Shown: piece by piece, positions 1-7,600 of the stretch
Position numbering within the stretch: the stretch's first letter is position 1
Layout of the letters: each line of letters starts with the position of its first letter
Assembly (NCBI GenBank): GCA_017984215.1
Contig: JAGOAA010000012.1
Coordinates: 3,803-50,433, forward strand
Length of the DNA stretch: 46,631 bases
Origin: Cytophagaceae bacterium
GTDB lineage: Bacteria > Bacteroidota > Bacteroidia > Cytophagales > Spirosomataceae
Reading direction: 5' to 3'
The notes under the pieces: model-generated
Database searches by the model: none
Told to the model about the DNA's origin: nothing
What the model saw: only the letters and a program-made list of their open reading frames with translations
Translations under genes and position numbers: made by a program

Positions 1-254
1 GGTATTTGGCTGAGCGTTCGTTTCATACCTTATCAACCGGCGAGCAGAAAATGATTTTGATCGCCCGGGCATTTGTCAAGAATCCGCCCTTGTTGATTTT
101 GGATGAGCCCTGTCAAGGCTTAGATCAGGAGCAGGTACAGGTGTTGAAAGATGTGATTAATGCAATCGCAGCTCATGCTGATATGACATTGATTTTTGTG
201 TCACACTATGCGGAAGATGTTCCGAGCTGCGTAAATAATGAAATGCTATTGTAG
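1..254 (+). CDS. ABC transporter ATP-binding protein, ModF/PhrA-like, C-terminal part (5' end cut by window)
   Basis: The open frame runs in from the window edge (codons in phase from base 3). The first ATG-like codon is an internal TTG, so no start is visible. The remnant has an ABC signature (LSTGEQK), a Walker B with catalytic Glu (LLILDEP), a D-loop (GLD) and the switch His (FVSH), so it is the end of a nucleotide-binding domain. The tail VSHYAEDVPSC closely resembles the end of the second ATPase domain of ModF-type double-ATPase proteins as I recall them. The protein stops at TAG 252-254, which is also the first part of the GTAGAGACGC edge of a repeat element, and it seems to end somewhat earlier than remembered ModF homologues. 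The ABC ATPase call is firm; the ModF subfamily is inferred. Confidence 0.85.
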   Translation, partial: YLAERSFHTLSTGEQKMILIARAFVKNPPLLILDEPCQGLDQEQVQVLKDVINAIAAHADMTLIFVSHYAEDVPSCVNNEMLL

Positions 255-358
255 AGACGCAATACCTTGCGTCTAGTCCTCAAGTTAAAACCTGGGGTTA
301 AAATATATAACCCCAGACTTCAGTCTGGGGCTTAAGACGCGAGGTATCGCGTCTCTAC
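251..358. repeat. Composite intergenic repeat A-B-A filling the gap between two convergent genes
   Basis: Two outward-facing A hairpins (AGACGCAA/TTGCGTCT at 255-274 and AGACGCGA/TCGCGTCT at 335-354) enclose a perfect B hairpin CCCCAGACTTCAGTCTGGGG (311-330). A partial partner CTGGGGTT also occurs at about 292-299. The two ends are inverted GTAGAGACGC / GCGTCTCTAC. The left TAG (252-254) is the stop of the ABC ATPase, and the right CTA (355-357) read on the minus strand is the stop of the DinB gene, so no unique spacer remains. Related copies lie near 25.3, 39.1, 43.1 and 45.1 kb. The hairpins could also act as bidirectional terminators, although no strong U-tract follows them here. Confidence 0.9.
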
Positions 359-807
359 GATCCGTATTTCTGAATCATGGCTACCTGCCCCGCATGGTAA
401 GCGGTATGTGAAATAATCCGACCAAAGGCTTCAGCTTTTGTCTTTGTCCCAAATTCCTTAGTAGTGATTTGCGTCGACCAATCTTCTTCAGCAACGGAAG
501 CCATGATACTTGCAATCGTTTGGCCCGATTCAGCTAATAGGTTTTGAATAGCTGTTAAATCTCTCCAAACACCCGTATCCTTTTGGTCAATCACGGTATG
601 TGCGACAACCTTTACTTCCGTATGGCCAAAGACATTCTTGCAAAAAAGTAATTCTACCTCCGCAATGTGCTGTAAGAGAAACCCGATGGAATTCGGCGCG
701 GTTCCTAATTTCTTCGATAGATCTGTGGGGGTAAGAGTCTCAGTTACTTTACTTAGTCGGGTGCGCGCTTCGATGTAGGCGGCTTGGAGGTGTTGGGAGG
801 TGGGCAT
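355..807 (-). CDS. DinB family protein (putative metal-dependent thiol transferase/hydrolase)
   Basis: A 150-residue four-helix-bundle protein of the DinB/YfiT superfamily. The three-histidine metal site of the family is visible: H47 in LLQHIAE, and H134 and H138 in HTAYHAGQ. Family members bind Ni/Zn and several act with low-molecular-weight thiols. A link to the bacillithiol pathway (bshB1 at 12.8 kb) is only a thought. The substrate cannot be read from the sequence. The ATG at 807 is preceded within 6 nt by a heptamer array (814-841), so its translation start lies against repeat DNA. Its TAG stop is formed by the edge of the 251-358 repeat. Confidence 0.85.
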   Translation of the reverse strand: MPTSQHLQAAYIEARTRLSKVTETLTPTDLSKKLGTAPNSIGFLLQHIAEVELLFCKNVFGHTEVKVVAHTVIDQKDTGVWRDLTAIQNLLAESGQTIASIMASVAEEDWSTQITTKEFGTKTKAEAFGRIISHTAYHAGQVAMIQKYGS

Positions 808-813
808 GAGTTT

Positions 814-841
814 TAGACTTTAGACGTTGGACTTTAGACTG
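814..841 (-). repeat. Heptamer array (module C), 4 units, immediately upstream of the DinB start
   Basis: Read on the minus strand the units are CAGTCTA, AAGTCCA, ACGTCTA and AAGTCTA, ending 6 nt before the DinB ATG. The first unit is preceded by CTA, giving the CTACAGTCTA junction also seen at other loci. Upstream bases about 842-865 look like a decayed A hairpin (GAGGTATTCCATCGC). A 16-nt segment (823-838) is an exact inverted copy of 921-936. Confidence 0.85.
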
Positions 842-881
842 TAGCGATGGAATACCTCGAAACTATTTTTCAGCCTTTAAT

Positions 882-912
882 CAAATCTACCTTATTTCTA
901 GCCTAATGTCAA
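882..912 (-). promoter_or_regulatory. Bacteroidota-type promoter for the DinB gene
   Basis: On the minus strand TTGA (909-912) is followed after 19 nt by TAGATTTG (882-889), a full match to the TAnnTTTG -7 element. Transcription would start near 875, placing the heptamer array in the 5' leader of dinB. Pattern match only. Confidence 0.45.
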
Positions 913-917
913 TGCTA

Positions 918-938
918 GCTTCTAAAGTCCAACGTCCA
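918..938 (-). repeat. Heptamer array (module C), 3 units, directly after the M24 peptidase stop
   Basis: Read on the minus strand right after TAA (939-941): TGGACGT, TGGACTT, TAGAAGC. There is no spacer between stop and array. It faces the array at 814-841, so the pair makes a 16-nt inverted repeat around an 82-nt spacer that holds the DinB promoter. Confidence 0.8.
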
Positions 939-2159
939 TTAAAATGCCTGCATAATCGAAGGACTCGGTTGGCTAAACCATTTAGGGCCATGTTCGGTCA
1001 TGTAAACACAATCTTCCAACCGAACACCGAATTCCCCTGGAATTGCGATGGTTGGTTCTATGCTGAAACACATGCCCACTTGAAGCGGTAATTTATTTCC
1101 TTTGACCATATTGCCCCATTCGTGCCCATCCATGCCGATTCCATGGCCGGTTCGATGGGGAAGGCCTGGTAATTTATACTCCGGGCCAAAACCTGCTTTA
1201 ACTAATAATCCGCGAGCCGCTAGATCCACATTTTCACATGGGGCGCCGAGCACCGCCGCTTCAAATCCGGCTTGTTGGGCCCGCTTCTCTAAATTCCAAA
1301 TATCAATCTGCTTCTGTGTCGGTTCCCCAAAAACAACTGTCCGTGTAATATCTGATTCATAGCCATCCACTTGGCATCCGCAGTCCAACATGACCATATC
1401 GCCTTTTTGAAGGATTTGCTTGCGTGAACTGCCATGCGGAAAGGAAGTTGCTACGCCAAAAGTTACCGAAGCAAAACCATGTTGGGCTCCTAATTCGCTG
1501 TGTTTTTGTGCAATTTTTTGGCTGATTTGACGCGGGGTACAGCCTTCCGTTAGGGCGGCGATACCCGCCTGAATGGCTAGTGTTGTAATGTCATTCGCTT
1601 TAAGCATCAATGCAATTTCAGCAGGCGATTTGATGAGTCGGCAAGTAACCGAAACCGGATCGCCACTGACCAATTGAAATTGTTGGCCAGCTTTTTGAAG
1701 TCCATTTGAGATAAAGAAACGCGTTTGTTCCTCGATGCCAATTTGGCCTGAGGCAAAACCGAAGTCTTTGATGGTTTTGATGCAAAGTTCAAAGGGGTTT
1801 TCGTCCTCGTGCCAGGTACGGACTTGTTTGCCTATTTTGATTAATTCGAGCAGGCGATCTTCTTCGAAATAAGGACATATGTAGGTCAGTTCGCCTTTGG
1901 CAGGAATAATCACCAACATGGATCTTTCACTGGGATACCAGGAAAGTCCGGTGAAGTATTGCATCGTGGTGCCCGCATCCAAAATCAATGCGACCATGTT
2001 ATTTTTTTGAAGGAGTTCTTGGGCTTTGCCGATGCGTTGAATCCGTTCTTCATTGCTGATTGGAGAGGTCTCGCTTGGCGCTTGCGTATATAGGTTTGCG
2101 TTACCCATCAGCGTAGAGATGCCGATGGAGCTTTTGATGAAGTCGCGACGTTGAATCAT
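939..2159 (-). CDS. Tat-exported M24 family metallopeptidase (Xaa-Pro aminopeptidase-like)
   Basis: A 406-residue protein from the ATG at 2159; an upstream TTG at 2180 would add 7 residues and is less likely. The N-terminus has a twin-arginine motif (QRRDFIK) followed by a short hydrophobic stretch, so folded export by Tat is expected. A creatinase-like N-domain (about 35-165) precedes a pita-bread catalytic domain. The five metal ligands are recognisable: Asp in MLDCGC, Asp in ESDITRT, His in TGHGIGMDGHE, Glu in FSIEPT and Glu in RLEDCV. It probably trims N-terminal residues from proline-containing peptides in the periplasm; the exact specificity is not readable. It ends in TAA immediately followed by heptamer repeats. 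Confidence 0.9.
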   Translation of the reverse strand: MIQRRDFIKSSIGISTLMGNANLYTQAPSETSPISNEERIQRIGKAQELLQKNNMVALILDAGTTMQYFTGLSWYPSERSMLVIIPAKGELTYICPYFEEDRLLELIKIGKQVRTWHEDENPFELCIKTIKDFGFASGQIGIEEQTRFFISNGLQKAGQQFQLVSGDPVSVTCRLIKSPAEIALMLKANDITTLAIQAGIAALTEGCTPRQISQKIAQKHSELGAQHGFASVTFGVATSFPHGSSRKQILQKGDMVMLDCGCQVDGYESDITRTVVFGEPTQKQIDIWNLEKRAQQAGFEAAVLGAPCENVDLAARGLLVKAGFGPEYKLPGLPHRTGHGIGMDGHEWGNMVKGNKLPLQVGMCFSIEPTIAIPGEFGVRLEDCVYMTEHGPKWFSQPSPSIMQAF

Positions 2160-2236
2160 AATCCGGTTTGTTTGAAGCAATTTACAGAATATTCGCCGAC
2201 TAGGAAAGTGGAATTTTGCTGCATAGAAAAAGGCCG

Positions 2237-2399
2237 AATGTCAAAATTTTGACATTATAAATTTTATTTTGTCAACTGAAAATAGTTGTCTAGTGAGCTG
2301 AATATGTTTATTTAAGGGTATTTTGAGTATGTATTGCTCCTGATTTTGTCAATTTGTTCTTAAATTATATGGGGTTTGAATTTAATATCACTGACAAAA
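2237..2399. promoter_or_regulatory. Palindrome and TTTTGTCA half-site cluster between M24 peptidase and WYL regulator (candidate operators)
   Basis: A perfect 20-nt palindrome AATGTCAAAATTTTGACATT lies at 2237-2256. The half-site TTTTGTCA recurs at 2267-2274 and 2344-2351, and its complement TGACAAAA at 2392-2399. All lie in the AT-rich divergent gap (2160-2438) between a minus-strand and a plus-strand gene. The obvious candidate ligand is the neighbouring WYL-type regulator acting on itself and on the M24 gene; this is inferred from position. I did not find a clean TAnnTTTG element for either gene here. Confidence 0.45.
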
Positions 2400-2438
2400 A
2401 TGAGTAATTTGAATTTCTCATTTTAATATCCTAGTCCA

Positions 2439-3461
2439 TTGAATAAGTCGAAGAAATCTCCCGTTAAAGAATTGAAATCCAAAGTAATAAAGAGCTCCTC
2501 GACACAAGAGCGTGTCATGAACCTGTTGTTATATTTGCTGGAGGCAGAAAAGCCTGTTCCCATGCGCAAGTTGGAGGCCCTATATGGCGGAGGGGAGGAT
2601 TCTGGGGAAGATAAGCGTCGGACGATATTTCGCCATTTGGATATTTTATCAGGCTATGGCTTGGAAATTATTCGAGGGGACAAGTATGGGATTAAAAAGA
2701 AGTCGGAGTATTCGCGTACAGAGTTTAATTTACACGAAAGCCAGGCGTTGTATTTTGCAGCACAGGAGTCCATTTCGGATGTTGATATGCGTCGGTCTAT
2801 CCAGCAAAAACTATTACAGATTTTTCACTCGAACAAAAAGCGACAAAATCTTTTGTCAAAACGGACGATTGATTTGGTCGAGTTTTGTGATAAACAGATC
2901 AATCAGAGCAAGCGGAAATACCAAATGCGTTTATTGAATTACTCGAGTGCGAATCAAGGCACGAAAAGGGACCGACTGGTTGTTCCGGTGAGTTTTAGTC
3001 TGGAAAACTTGGAGATTTATGCCATTGATTTGGAGGATTTAGCTCGTGTCACGCGCCCCAAAGTATTCAAGTTGGACCGCTGTGAGGGTATCCTAAAATT
3101 AAAGGATTTGGCACCGAAAGAATTACAGATTCACGCACATAAATTGATGCGGGATCCGTTTGGCTATTTGATCTATGATGAGGCTTTGCTGCACGTGGAG
3201 GCGTATTTCAATTTAAAAGCCATGACAATTTTCTTGTTGCATTTTCCTTATCTGACAGACCAATTTCAATATTTGGATGCCGAGGTTGACAAGCCTTTTC
3301 GATTGACATTGGACATCGTTCGCGTGGAACCAATCATCGGGGTGTTTAGTGTCTTGTTAAATCACATTCGATTTGAAAATTCGGATGCTTTTTTAGCGGC
3401 ATGGAAAGTATTTCATCAAGCAAATGTGGAGGAAGGATTGGCAAAATTGTTCACCGATTAA
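2439..3461 (+). CDS. WYL-domain-like transcriptional regulator
   Basis: A 340-residue protein. The basic N-terminus (about 1-22) is followed by a region resembling a winged helix-turn-helix (about 23-95, with RTIFRHLDILSGYG as likely recognition segment). A WYL-like beta domain follows (about 160-235): RLLNYSS, VVPVSFS, YAIDLED, KVFKLDRCEGI match the pattern of that family, whose members sense ligands, sometimes nucleic acids. The C-terminal third fits the usual WYL C-terminal extension. The start is the TTG at 2439; an in-frame ATG at 2400 is cut off by TAA 2424-2426, and the next ATG would remove 26 residues. No effector gene for a defence or stress system is adjacent, so its targets are unknown. 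Confidence 0.7.
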   Translation: MNKSKKSPVKELKSKVIKSSSTQERVMNLLLYLLEAEKPVPMRKLEALYGGGEDSGEDKRRTIFRHLDILSGYGLEIIRGDKYGIKKKSEYSRTEFNLHESQALYFAAQESISDVDMRRSIQQKLLQIFHSNKKRQNLLSKRTIDLVEFCDKQINQSKRKYQMRLLNYSSANQGTKRDRLVVPVSFSLENLEIYAIDLEDLARVTRPKVFKLDRCEGILKLKDLAPKELQIHAHKLMRDPFGYLIYDEALLHVEAYFNLKAMTIFLLHFPYLTDQFQYLDAEVDKPFRLTLDIVRVEPIIGVFSVLLNHIRFENSDAFLAAWKVFHQANVEEGLAKLFTD

Positions 3462-3512
3462 TTCAAGAGTGGAACTTGGACTGCTAATCGCTTGACTTTT
3501 GGCAATGCCTCT

Positions 3513-3520
3513 TAGATTTG
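3513..3520 (+). promoter_or_regulatory. TAnnTTTG element for glf
   Basis: TAGATTTG 30 nt before the glf ATG, with CTTGAC at 3491-3496 at about the -33 distance. It fits the Bacteroidota promoter consensus and implies a leader of about 23 nt. Confidence 0.45.
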
Positions 3521-3550
3521 TTAATTTTAATTTTTAGTTCTTAAAATTAC

Positions 3551-4570
3551 ATGTTGAATAAGATATTGGTTGTTGGCGCTGGGTTTAGCGGAGCTGTTAT
3601 TGCACGAATGCTAGGTGAAAAAGGGTTTCATGTCGAGGTAATCGACAAGCGAAACCATATCGCTGGGAATGCATTTGATTTTCATAACGGGCACAACATT
3701 TTGGTTCATCAATATGGTCCGCACTTATTTCATACAAATAATCAATCCGTTTTTGCGTTTTTAAGTCGGTTTACGGAGTGGGTGGATTATCAGCACCGGG
3801 TCAAAGCAATCTTATCGGATGGTCGTTTAGTGACTTTGCCGGTCAATTTAGATACCAAAGATCAAGTAGGCGAGGATAAGGTAGTCGACACGTTTATTCG
3901 GCCATATTCTGAAAAAATGTGGGGATTGAAGTTGGAGGAAATTAGTCCCGACATCATCAATCGGGTTCCTATTCGGAATGATCACAATGATTTGTATTTT
4001 CCAGATGATCAATTTCAAGCCATGCCGAAAGCGGGCTACACGAAAATGTTTGAAAATCTATTGGATCATCCCAATATACAAGTAAGGTTGGAGACGGCAT
4101 TTGAGAAAAGCATGGAAGCGGATTACATGCATGTCTTCAATTCGATGCCCATCGATGAATATTACGATTATTCGCTGGGGCCTTTGCCGTATCGGTCGCT
4201 TAAGTTTCATCATGTCGATTTACCTATTCCACGTATTTTTCCCGTGTGCCAGGTAAATTTTACGAATGATGGTCCCTATACGCGGGTTGTGGAATGGAAA
4301 AATATCCCGAATTCCCCTCAAAACGAACAGTTTACGAGTATTACCTATGAGGAACCTTGTTCGTATACGGAAAATAATAATGAACGATTTTATCCTGTGA
4401 AGGACGCCAGCGGCAAAAACCGGGCGCTTTTCCTGCAGTACAAACAAATTGAAAACCCGAAAACTACGTTTATTGGTCGCTTAGGCCAATATGTATACTT
4501 GGATATGCACCAAGTTGTCAGTAGTTCCATGGCAATCGCTGAAAAATTTATTAAAGAAAACACCTTTTAA
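3551..4570 (+). CDS. glf: UDP-galactopyranose mutase
   Basis: A 339-residue flavoenzyme interconverting UDP-galactopyranose and UDP-galactofuranose in the cytoplasm, the only known route to Galf for glycans. The Rossmann FAD motif is GAGFSG (9-14). Family motifs follow: HIAGNAFD, YGPHLFHTNN, FIRPYSEKMWG, SMPIDEYYDY, RVVEWKN and FIGRLGQYVYLDMHQ. Length is slightly below the usual 360-390. It is followed with no spacer by a glycosyltransferase gene (stop TAA 4568-4570, ATG at 4571), so the two are very likely co-transcribed and may add Galf to a surface glycan. No larger polysaccharide cluster surrounds them. Confidence 0.95.
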   Translation: MLNKILVVGAGFSGAVIARMLGEKGFHVEVIDKRNHIAGNAFDFHNGHNILVHQYGPHLFHTNNQSVFAFLSRFTEWVDYQHRVKAILSDGRLVTLPVNLDTKDQVGEDKVVDTFIRPYSEKMWGLKLEEISPDIINRVPIRNDHNDLYFPDDQFQAMPKAGYTKMFENLLDHPNIQVRLETAFEKSMEADYMHVFNSMPIDEYYDYSLGPLPYRSLKFHHVDLPIPRIFPVCQVNFTNDGPYTRVVEWKNIPNSPQNEQFTSITYEEPCSYTENNNERFYPVKDASGKNRALFLQYKQIENPKTTFIGRLGQYVYLDMHQVVSSSMAIAEKFIKENTF

Positions 4571-5461
4571 ATGCAAAATTCAAAGCAAGTAGACGTAGGC
4601 ATTATGATCTATGGGAAACCCTATCAAACAGCCGTTTCACTACATACTCTTTACAAATACTCAAAGCAACACATCAATAAAATCTATGTGACTTTCGAAA
4701 AGGTTCAGCCTTTTGGATTTGATATGGATGAGTTAAAAGCCTTATTGGAAGGACTTCCCGTTGTTTATAATGTGTCAGAACGGTTTTTTGGATTTCAAAA
4801 TTTGAGTTCAAACTCGATCAAGCAAAAATTGAAATTCTTAATTCCTTCGTATCGGAAATCAGTGCGTTACCAGTATGCCTGGGAGGAAGCTAAGATGCCT
4901 TATTTGTTTTTGATGCACAATGATATGCTCTTCTCGGGTGATTTAATCGGGAAATATTTGGATGTAATCGGTACGGATATTGCCGCAGGGTCGATCGGTC
5001 AATGCTGGAACTGTCCTGCGTTTAACAAGGGCTGTGTGGATCAGCAGTATTATGACTACCGACCAAGCAGCCAAGAGTTGTTGGAATTATATAAAGATTG
5101 GCCACATGACCGTGCGAGTTCAATGGGCTTATTGGGCGAGGGAAAAGTTAGTTGGCCCCTTCCCGAATGTCGCCTCAATGAATTCGTTGCATTATTTAAT
5201 ATTCCTGCTGCGCGTAAACTAGTCTTTCCACGTGGCAAGGCTCGTTTATTTGGGTTGAAAAATTCGATTGACTTTGGTATACCTTGGTTTCAGGATATTT
5301 CGCACATGGGCATTAAACTGCGCCATACTTCCTACGATACACATGCGGAACATGGCTGGTGTAGTAACCATGCAGGAGGGACGCAATCCTTGACCAATGA
5401 GAATTTGTATGTACGCGAGGAAGAAATTGCCAAGACGTATTTCGAGGAAAATTGTAAATAA
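4571..5461 (+). CDS. Putative glycosyltransferase, partner of glf
   Basis: A 296-residue protein, not assigned to a named family. The N-terminus (VDVGIMIYGKPYQTAVSLHTL, then a second strand KIYVTFEKV) looks like a GT-A fold. YLFLMHNDMLFSGD (111-124) has a HND triad (116-118) where GT-A enzymes have their metal-binding DXD, flanked by hydrophobic strands. A Cys/Trp-rich segment QCWNCPAFNKGC and a late HAEHGWCSNHAGG may hold further active-site residues. There are no membrane segments. Its position directly behind glf suggests a galactofuranosyltransferase; that is inference from context. A hairpin terminator follows. Confidence 0.6.
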   Translation: MQNSKQVDVGIMIYGKPYQTAVSLHTLYKYSKQHINKIYVTFEKVQPFGFDMDELKALLEGLPVVYNVSERFFGFQNLSSNSIKQKLKFLIPSYRKSVRYQYAWEEAKMPYLFLMHNDMLFSGDLIGKYLDVIGTDIAAGSIGQCWNCPAFNKGCVDQQYYDYRPSSQELLELYKDWPHDRASSMGLLGEGKVSWPLPECRLNEFVALFNIPAARKLVFPRGKARLFGLKNSIDFGIPWFQDISHMGIKLRHTSYDTHAEHGWCSNHAGGTQSLTNENLYVREEEIAKTYFEENCK

Positions 5462-5480
5462 GTCTTTCGAAAAGGATAAG

Positions 5481-5513
5481 CCGGTTAGCAGGAAATGGTT
5501 AACCGGTTTTTTT
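5481..5513 (+). terminator. Rho-independent terminator after glf-glycosyltransferase
   Basis: Stem CCGGTTA (5481-5487) pairs with TAACCGG (5500-5506), followed by seven T (5507-5513). Confidence 0.85.
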
Positions 5514-5532
5514 ATGTTCAATAGCGGGCAAC

Positions 5533-5559
5533 AAAAAAGCCCAACATTTCTGTTGAGCT
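5533..5559 (-). terminator. Rho-independent terminator of tRNA-Thr
   Basis: On the minus strand AGCTCAACA (5559-5551), a GAAA tetraloop and TGTTGGGCT (5546-5538) form a 9-bp stem with one T-G wobble, followed by six T (down to 5533). It lies just downstream of the tRNA 3' end. Confidence 0.85.
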
Positions 5560-5565
5560 TATCAG

Positions 5566-5638
5566 AGCCTCCTGTCGGGATCGAACCAACGACCTACTGA
5601 TTACAAATCAGTTGCTCTACCAGCTGAGCTAAGGAGGC
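5566..5638 (-). tRNA. tRNA-Thr, anticodon TGT
   Basis: 73 nt. Acceptor arms GCCTCCT / AGGAGGC pair perfectly, with discriminator T at 5566. The D-arm reads TAGCTCAGCTGGTAGAGCA, the anticodon stem ACTGA/TCAGT encloses loop TTTGTAA (anticodon TGT, reading ACA and probably other ACN codons), and the T-loop is GTTCGATCC. No CCA is encoded, so CCA is added after transcription. It has its own promoter and terminator and is thus a single-gene unit. Confidence 0.97.
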
Positions 5639-5651
5639 GCATTTCGGTTTA

Positions 5652-5682
5652 CAAAAGTAGTATTATTCTCCTAAATCGCAAA
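5652..5682 (-). promoter_or_regulatory. Canonical Bacteroidota promoter of tRNA-Thr
   Basis: On the minus strand TTTG (5682-5679), 19 nt, then TACTTTTG (5659-5652): a full match to TTTG-N19-TAnnTTTG. The predicted start is a few bases before the tRNA 5' end at 5638. This is the best promoter match in the window and supports the phylum assignment. Confidence 0.8.
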
Positions 5683-5700
5683 ACCGAACCTTAAAAAAAA

Positions 5701-7581
5701 TTAACTTTTTTTCAATTTTTCCAATTCTTTTTCTGCCGCCGCAATTTTCTTTTCTACCTCCGCACGCAGTTTTTCGCTGTTTTTCGACTTCGCAAAGAAC
5801 TCTAAGTTGTTGGTTAACACCGCAATATCATTTTCCAATGCTTGGATTTTTTTACGGGAATCTGCCGATGGTGCGGATGATTCCGGCGCGGCCGACTCCG
5901 TCTTCAACGACTTCAATTCAAAGCCCCAAGCCGCTAATTGCTCCTTCGGTTGTGTTCTCGCCAAATCAATTAATGCATTCCATGTCTTGCGGAAAGCCTC
6001 TTGTAAGTCCTTCACATTCTTCTTAGGAACGAATCCGATCGCATCCCAGGCTGCTTTTACTTCGCCCAAACGCGCTAATAAACTCGCATCCTTCAACATC
6101 GCTTCCATGTCGGCTAATATCGCTTGCTTCGCAGCTAAATTTGCATCCATTTCAGCATCTTTGGCACCTTTCGAAGCCGAACGCTTTAAATTGAAATAGT
6201 TGTCGCAAGCAGCTTTAAACTTCGCATAGATGCTATCTTTCTGCTTCTCAGGAACATGGCCGATTTCCTTCCATTTCTTCTGTAGCTCAATCACCGTTTG
6301 CGTAATCTCCTGTGTTTCGGTTCCTACCGCTACGATGCCTTCTACCTGTTCGATCAATTGCTGTTTCGCTGCTAAATTAGCCTTGCGCTCCGCATCAATC
6401 TTACCAAAGAAATCACTCTTAAGTTTGAAGAAGGTTTTTAAATCCGCCCAAAATTGGTGACTGACTTCTTTGCCTCCCTCGCGTGGTAAACCACCCTTTA
6501 ATTTTCCCCATTGCTCTTGCAAGGCTAACACGGCCTTAGAAGCTTGGTTCCATTCGGATATCGATGTAGACGTGAACGACGCATAGCCATGCATCAATCC
6601 CGCCAATTCTTTTTTAATCTTTAAGTTCTCCTCAAATACCGCTTTGTTGGCATCCTGAATCTGACGCTTTTGCTCAAACAAGACATCTAGCGATTTCTTG
6701 ACGCGTTGCCACATCGCCTCGTTATCCTCACGGTGAGCAGGACCGATGTGCTTGTATTCGTTGAATAATTCTTCAGCCTCTTTCAATAACACAGGTAAAT
6801 TAGTTGCTTGTGCTACGGCTGCAGCCAATTTTTCTAATTTCGCGGCAATGATTTCTTTGGCCTGTAAATTCTTCTTGCGATCAAGTTCTAAAAGTTCAAA
6901 GAAGATGGAACGGTTCGAATAGAAACGATCAACCAATGCATGATAGGATTGCCATAAGGTTTGGTTCATTTGACCTTGAACGGCGCCTAAGCCTTTCCAT
7001 TCCTCCTGAATTTTCTTGAATGCCTTGAAACTCGCATTCACATGGGCAGGATCCCCATTATCATCTTTATCTACTAAATCACGTAATTCATTGATTAATC
7101 GTGTTTTGCCTTCCAAAGCTTTTTCGCGCGCCTTTTCTAAACCTTGAAAAAATGCTTGCTTCTCGGTACGAATGTGATTGATCAATTGGTCAACCGCATG
7201 AACGGCTTCATCTTTGAAGTCAAATCCTTCGTCAGACCCTTCATTGGCAGCTTTAAATGCTTCCGCAGCCGCCTGCTTTTCCGCATATTTCAATTGGCTC
7301 CACGCTTCCTTCACCTCTTTGGTGATTTCATCCACCTTTTTATAGGTTCCTGGATGGGCATGTTCCGACACGATGTCTTTGATTGTTCCAAAATACGTCA
7401 GGAAATTATCTTTCGTAGCGACTGCAAAGTCGAATAGGGGATAGCTCACTTCCTTTTCTGTCGTGGGTGCTTCTACCTCTTTGGCAAGCATTTCGCTTGT
7501 CTCTGCTGCTACGGGTGTTGTTTCCTCAACTTTCACAGGTTCGATTGCTTCGTTTTCTGCTGGATTTTGATCAGTTGTCAT
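5701..7581 (-). CDS. DUF349 repeat protein
   Basis: A 626-residue, highly charged, almost entirely helical protein. At least five copies of the DUF349 repeat are visible, each with a W-x3/4-G core: W195 (EEWKGLG), Y276 (NEYKHIG), W358 (EQWGKLK), W437 (KKWKEIG) and W512 (AAWDAIG), each followed by a WQxY/F...F helix. The N-terminus (1-45) is acidic and low-complexity; the C-terminus (about 575-626) is a coiled coil rich in Lys and Glu. There is no signal peptide, so it is cytoplasmic. The function of the family is poorly defined. It starts 19 nt downstream of the glyS stop and is probably co-transcribed with it, a pairing that hints at a translation or ribosome link. Confidence 0.9.
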   Translation of the reverse strand: MTTDQNPAENEAIEPVKVEETTPVAAETSEMLAKEVEAPTTEKEVSYPLFDFAVATKDNFLTYFGTIKDIVSEHAHPGTYKKVDEITKEVKEAWSQLKYAEKQAAAEAFKAANEGSDEGFDFKDEAVHAVDQLINHIRTEKQAFFQGLEKAREKALEGKTRLINELRDLVDKDDNGDPAHVNASFKAFKKIQEEWKGLGAVQGQMNQTLWQSYHALVDRFYSNRSIFFELLELDRKKNLQAKEIIAAKLEKLAAAVAQATNLPVLLKEAEELFNEYKHIGPAHREDNEAMWQRVKKSLDVLFEQKRQIQDANKAVFEENLKIKKELAGLMHGYASFTSTSISEWNQASKAVLALQEQWGKLKGGLPREGGKEVSHQFWADLKTFFKLKSDFFGKIDAERKANLAAKQQLIEQVEGIVAVGTETQEITQTVIELQKKWKEIGHVPEKQKDSIYAKFKAACDNYFNLKRSASKGAKDAEMDANLAAKQAILADMEAMLKDASLLARLGEVKAAWDAIGFVPKKNVKDLQEAFRKTWNALIDLARTQPKEQLAAWGFELKSLKTESAAPESSAPSADSRKKIQALENDIAVLTNNLEFFAKSKNSEKLRAEVEKKIAAAEKELEKLKKS

Positions 7582-7600
7582 GTCGTCGTTGTTTGCGTTT

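Noticed and set aside
2400-2426. Eight-codon leader peptide before the WYL-like gene (ATG to TAA)
   Set aside because: In frame with the gene but no attenuator hairpin or regulatory codon run is visible; chance is as likely.
2584-2937. 117-codon open frame within the WYL-like regulator gene
   Set aside because: Alternate frame of a gene with a convincing protein; translation is low-complexity and without homology I recognise.
5807-6199. 130-codon open frame on the plus strand
   Set aside because: Antisense shadow of the DUF349 gene, caused by its biased codon use.
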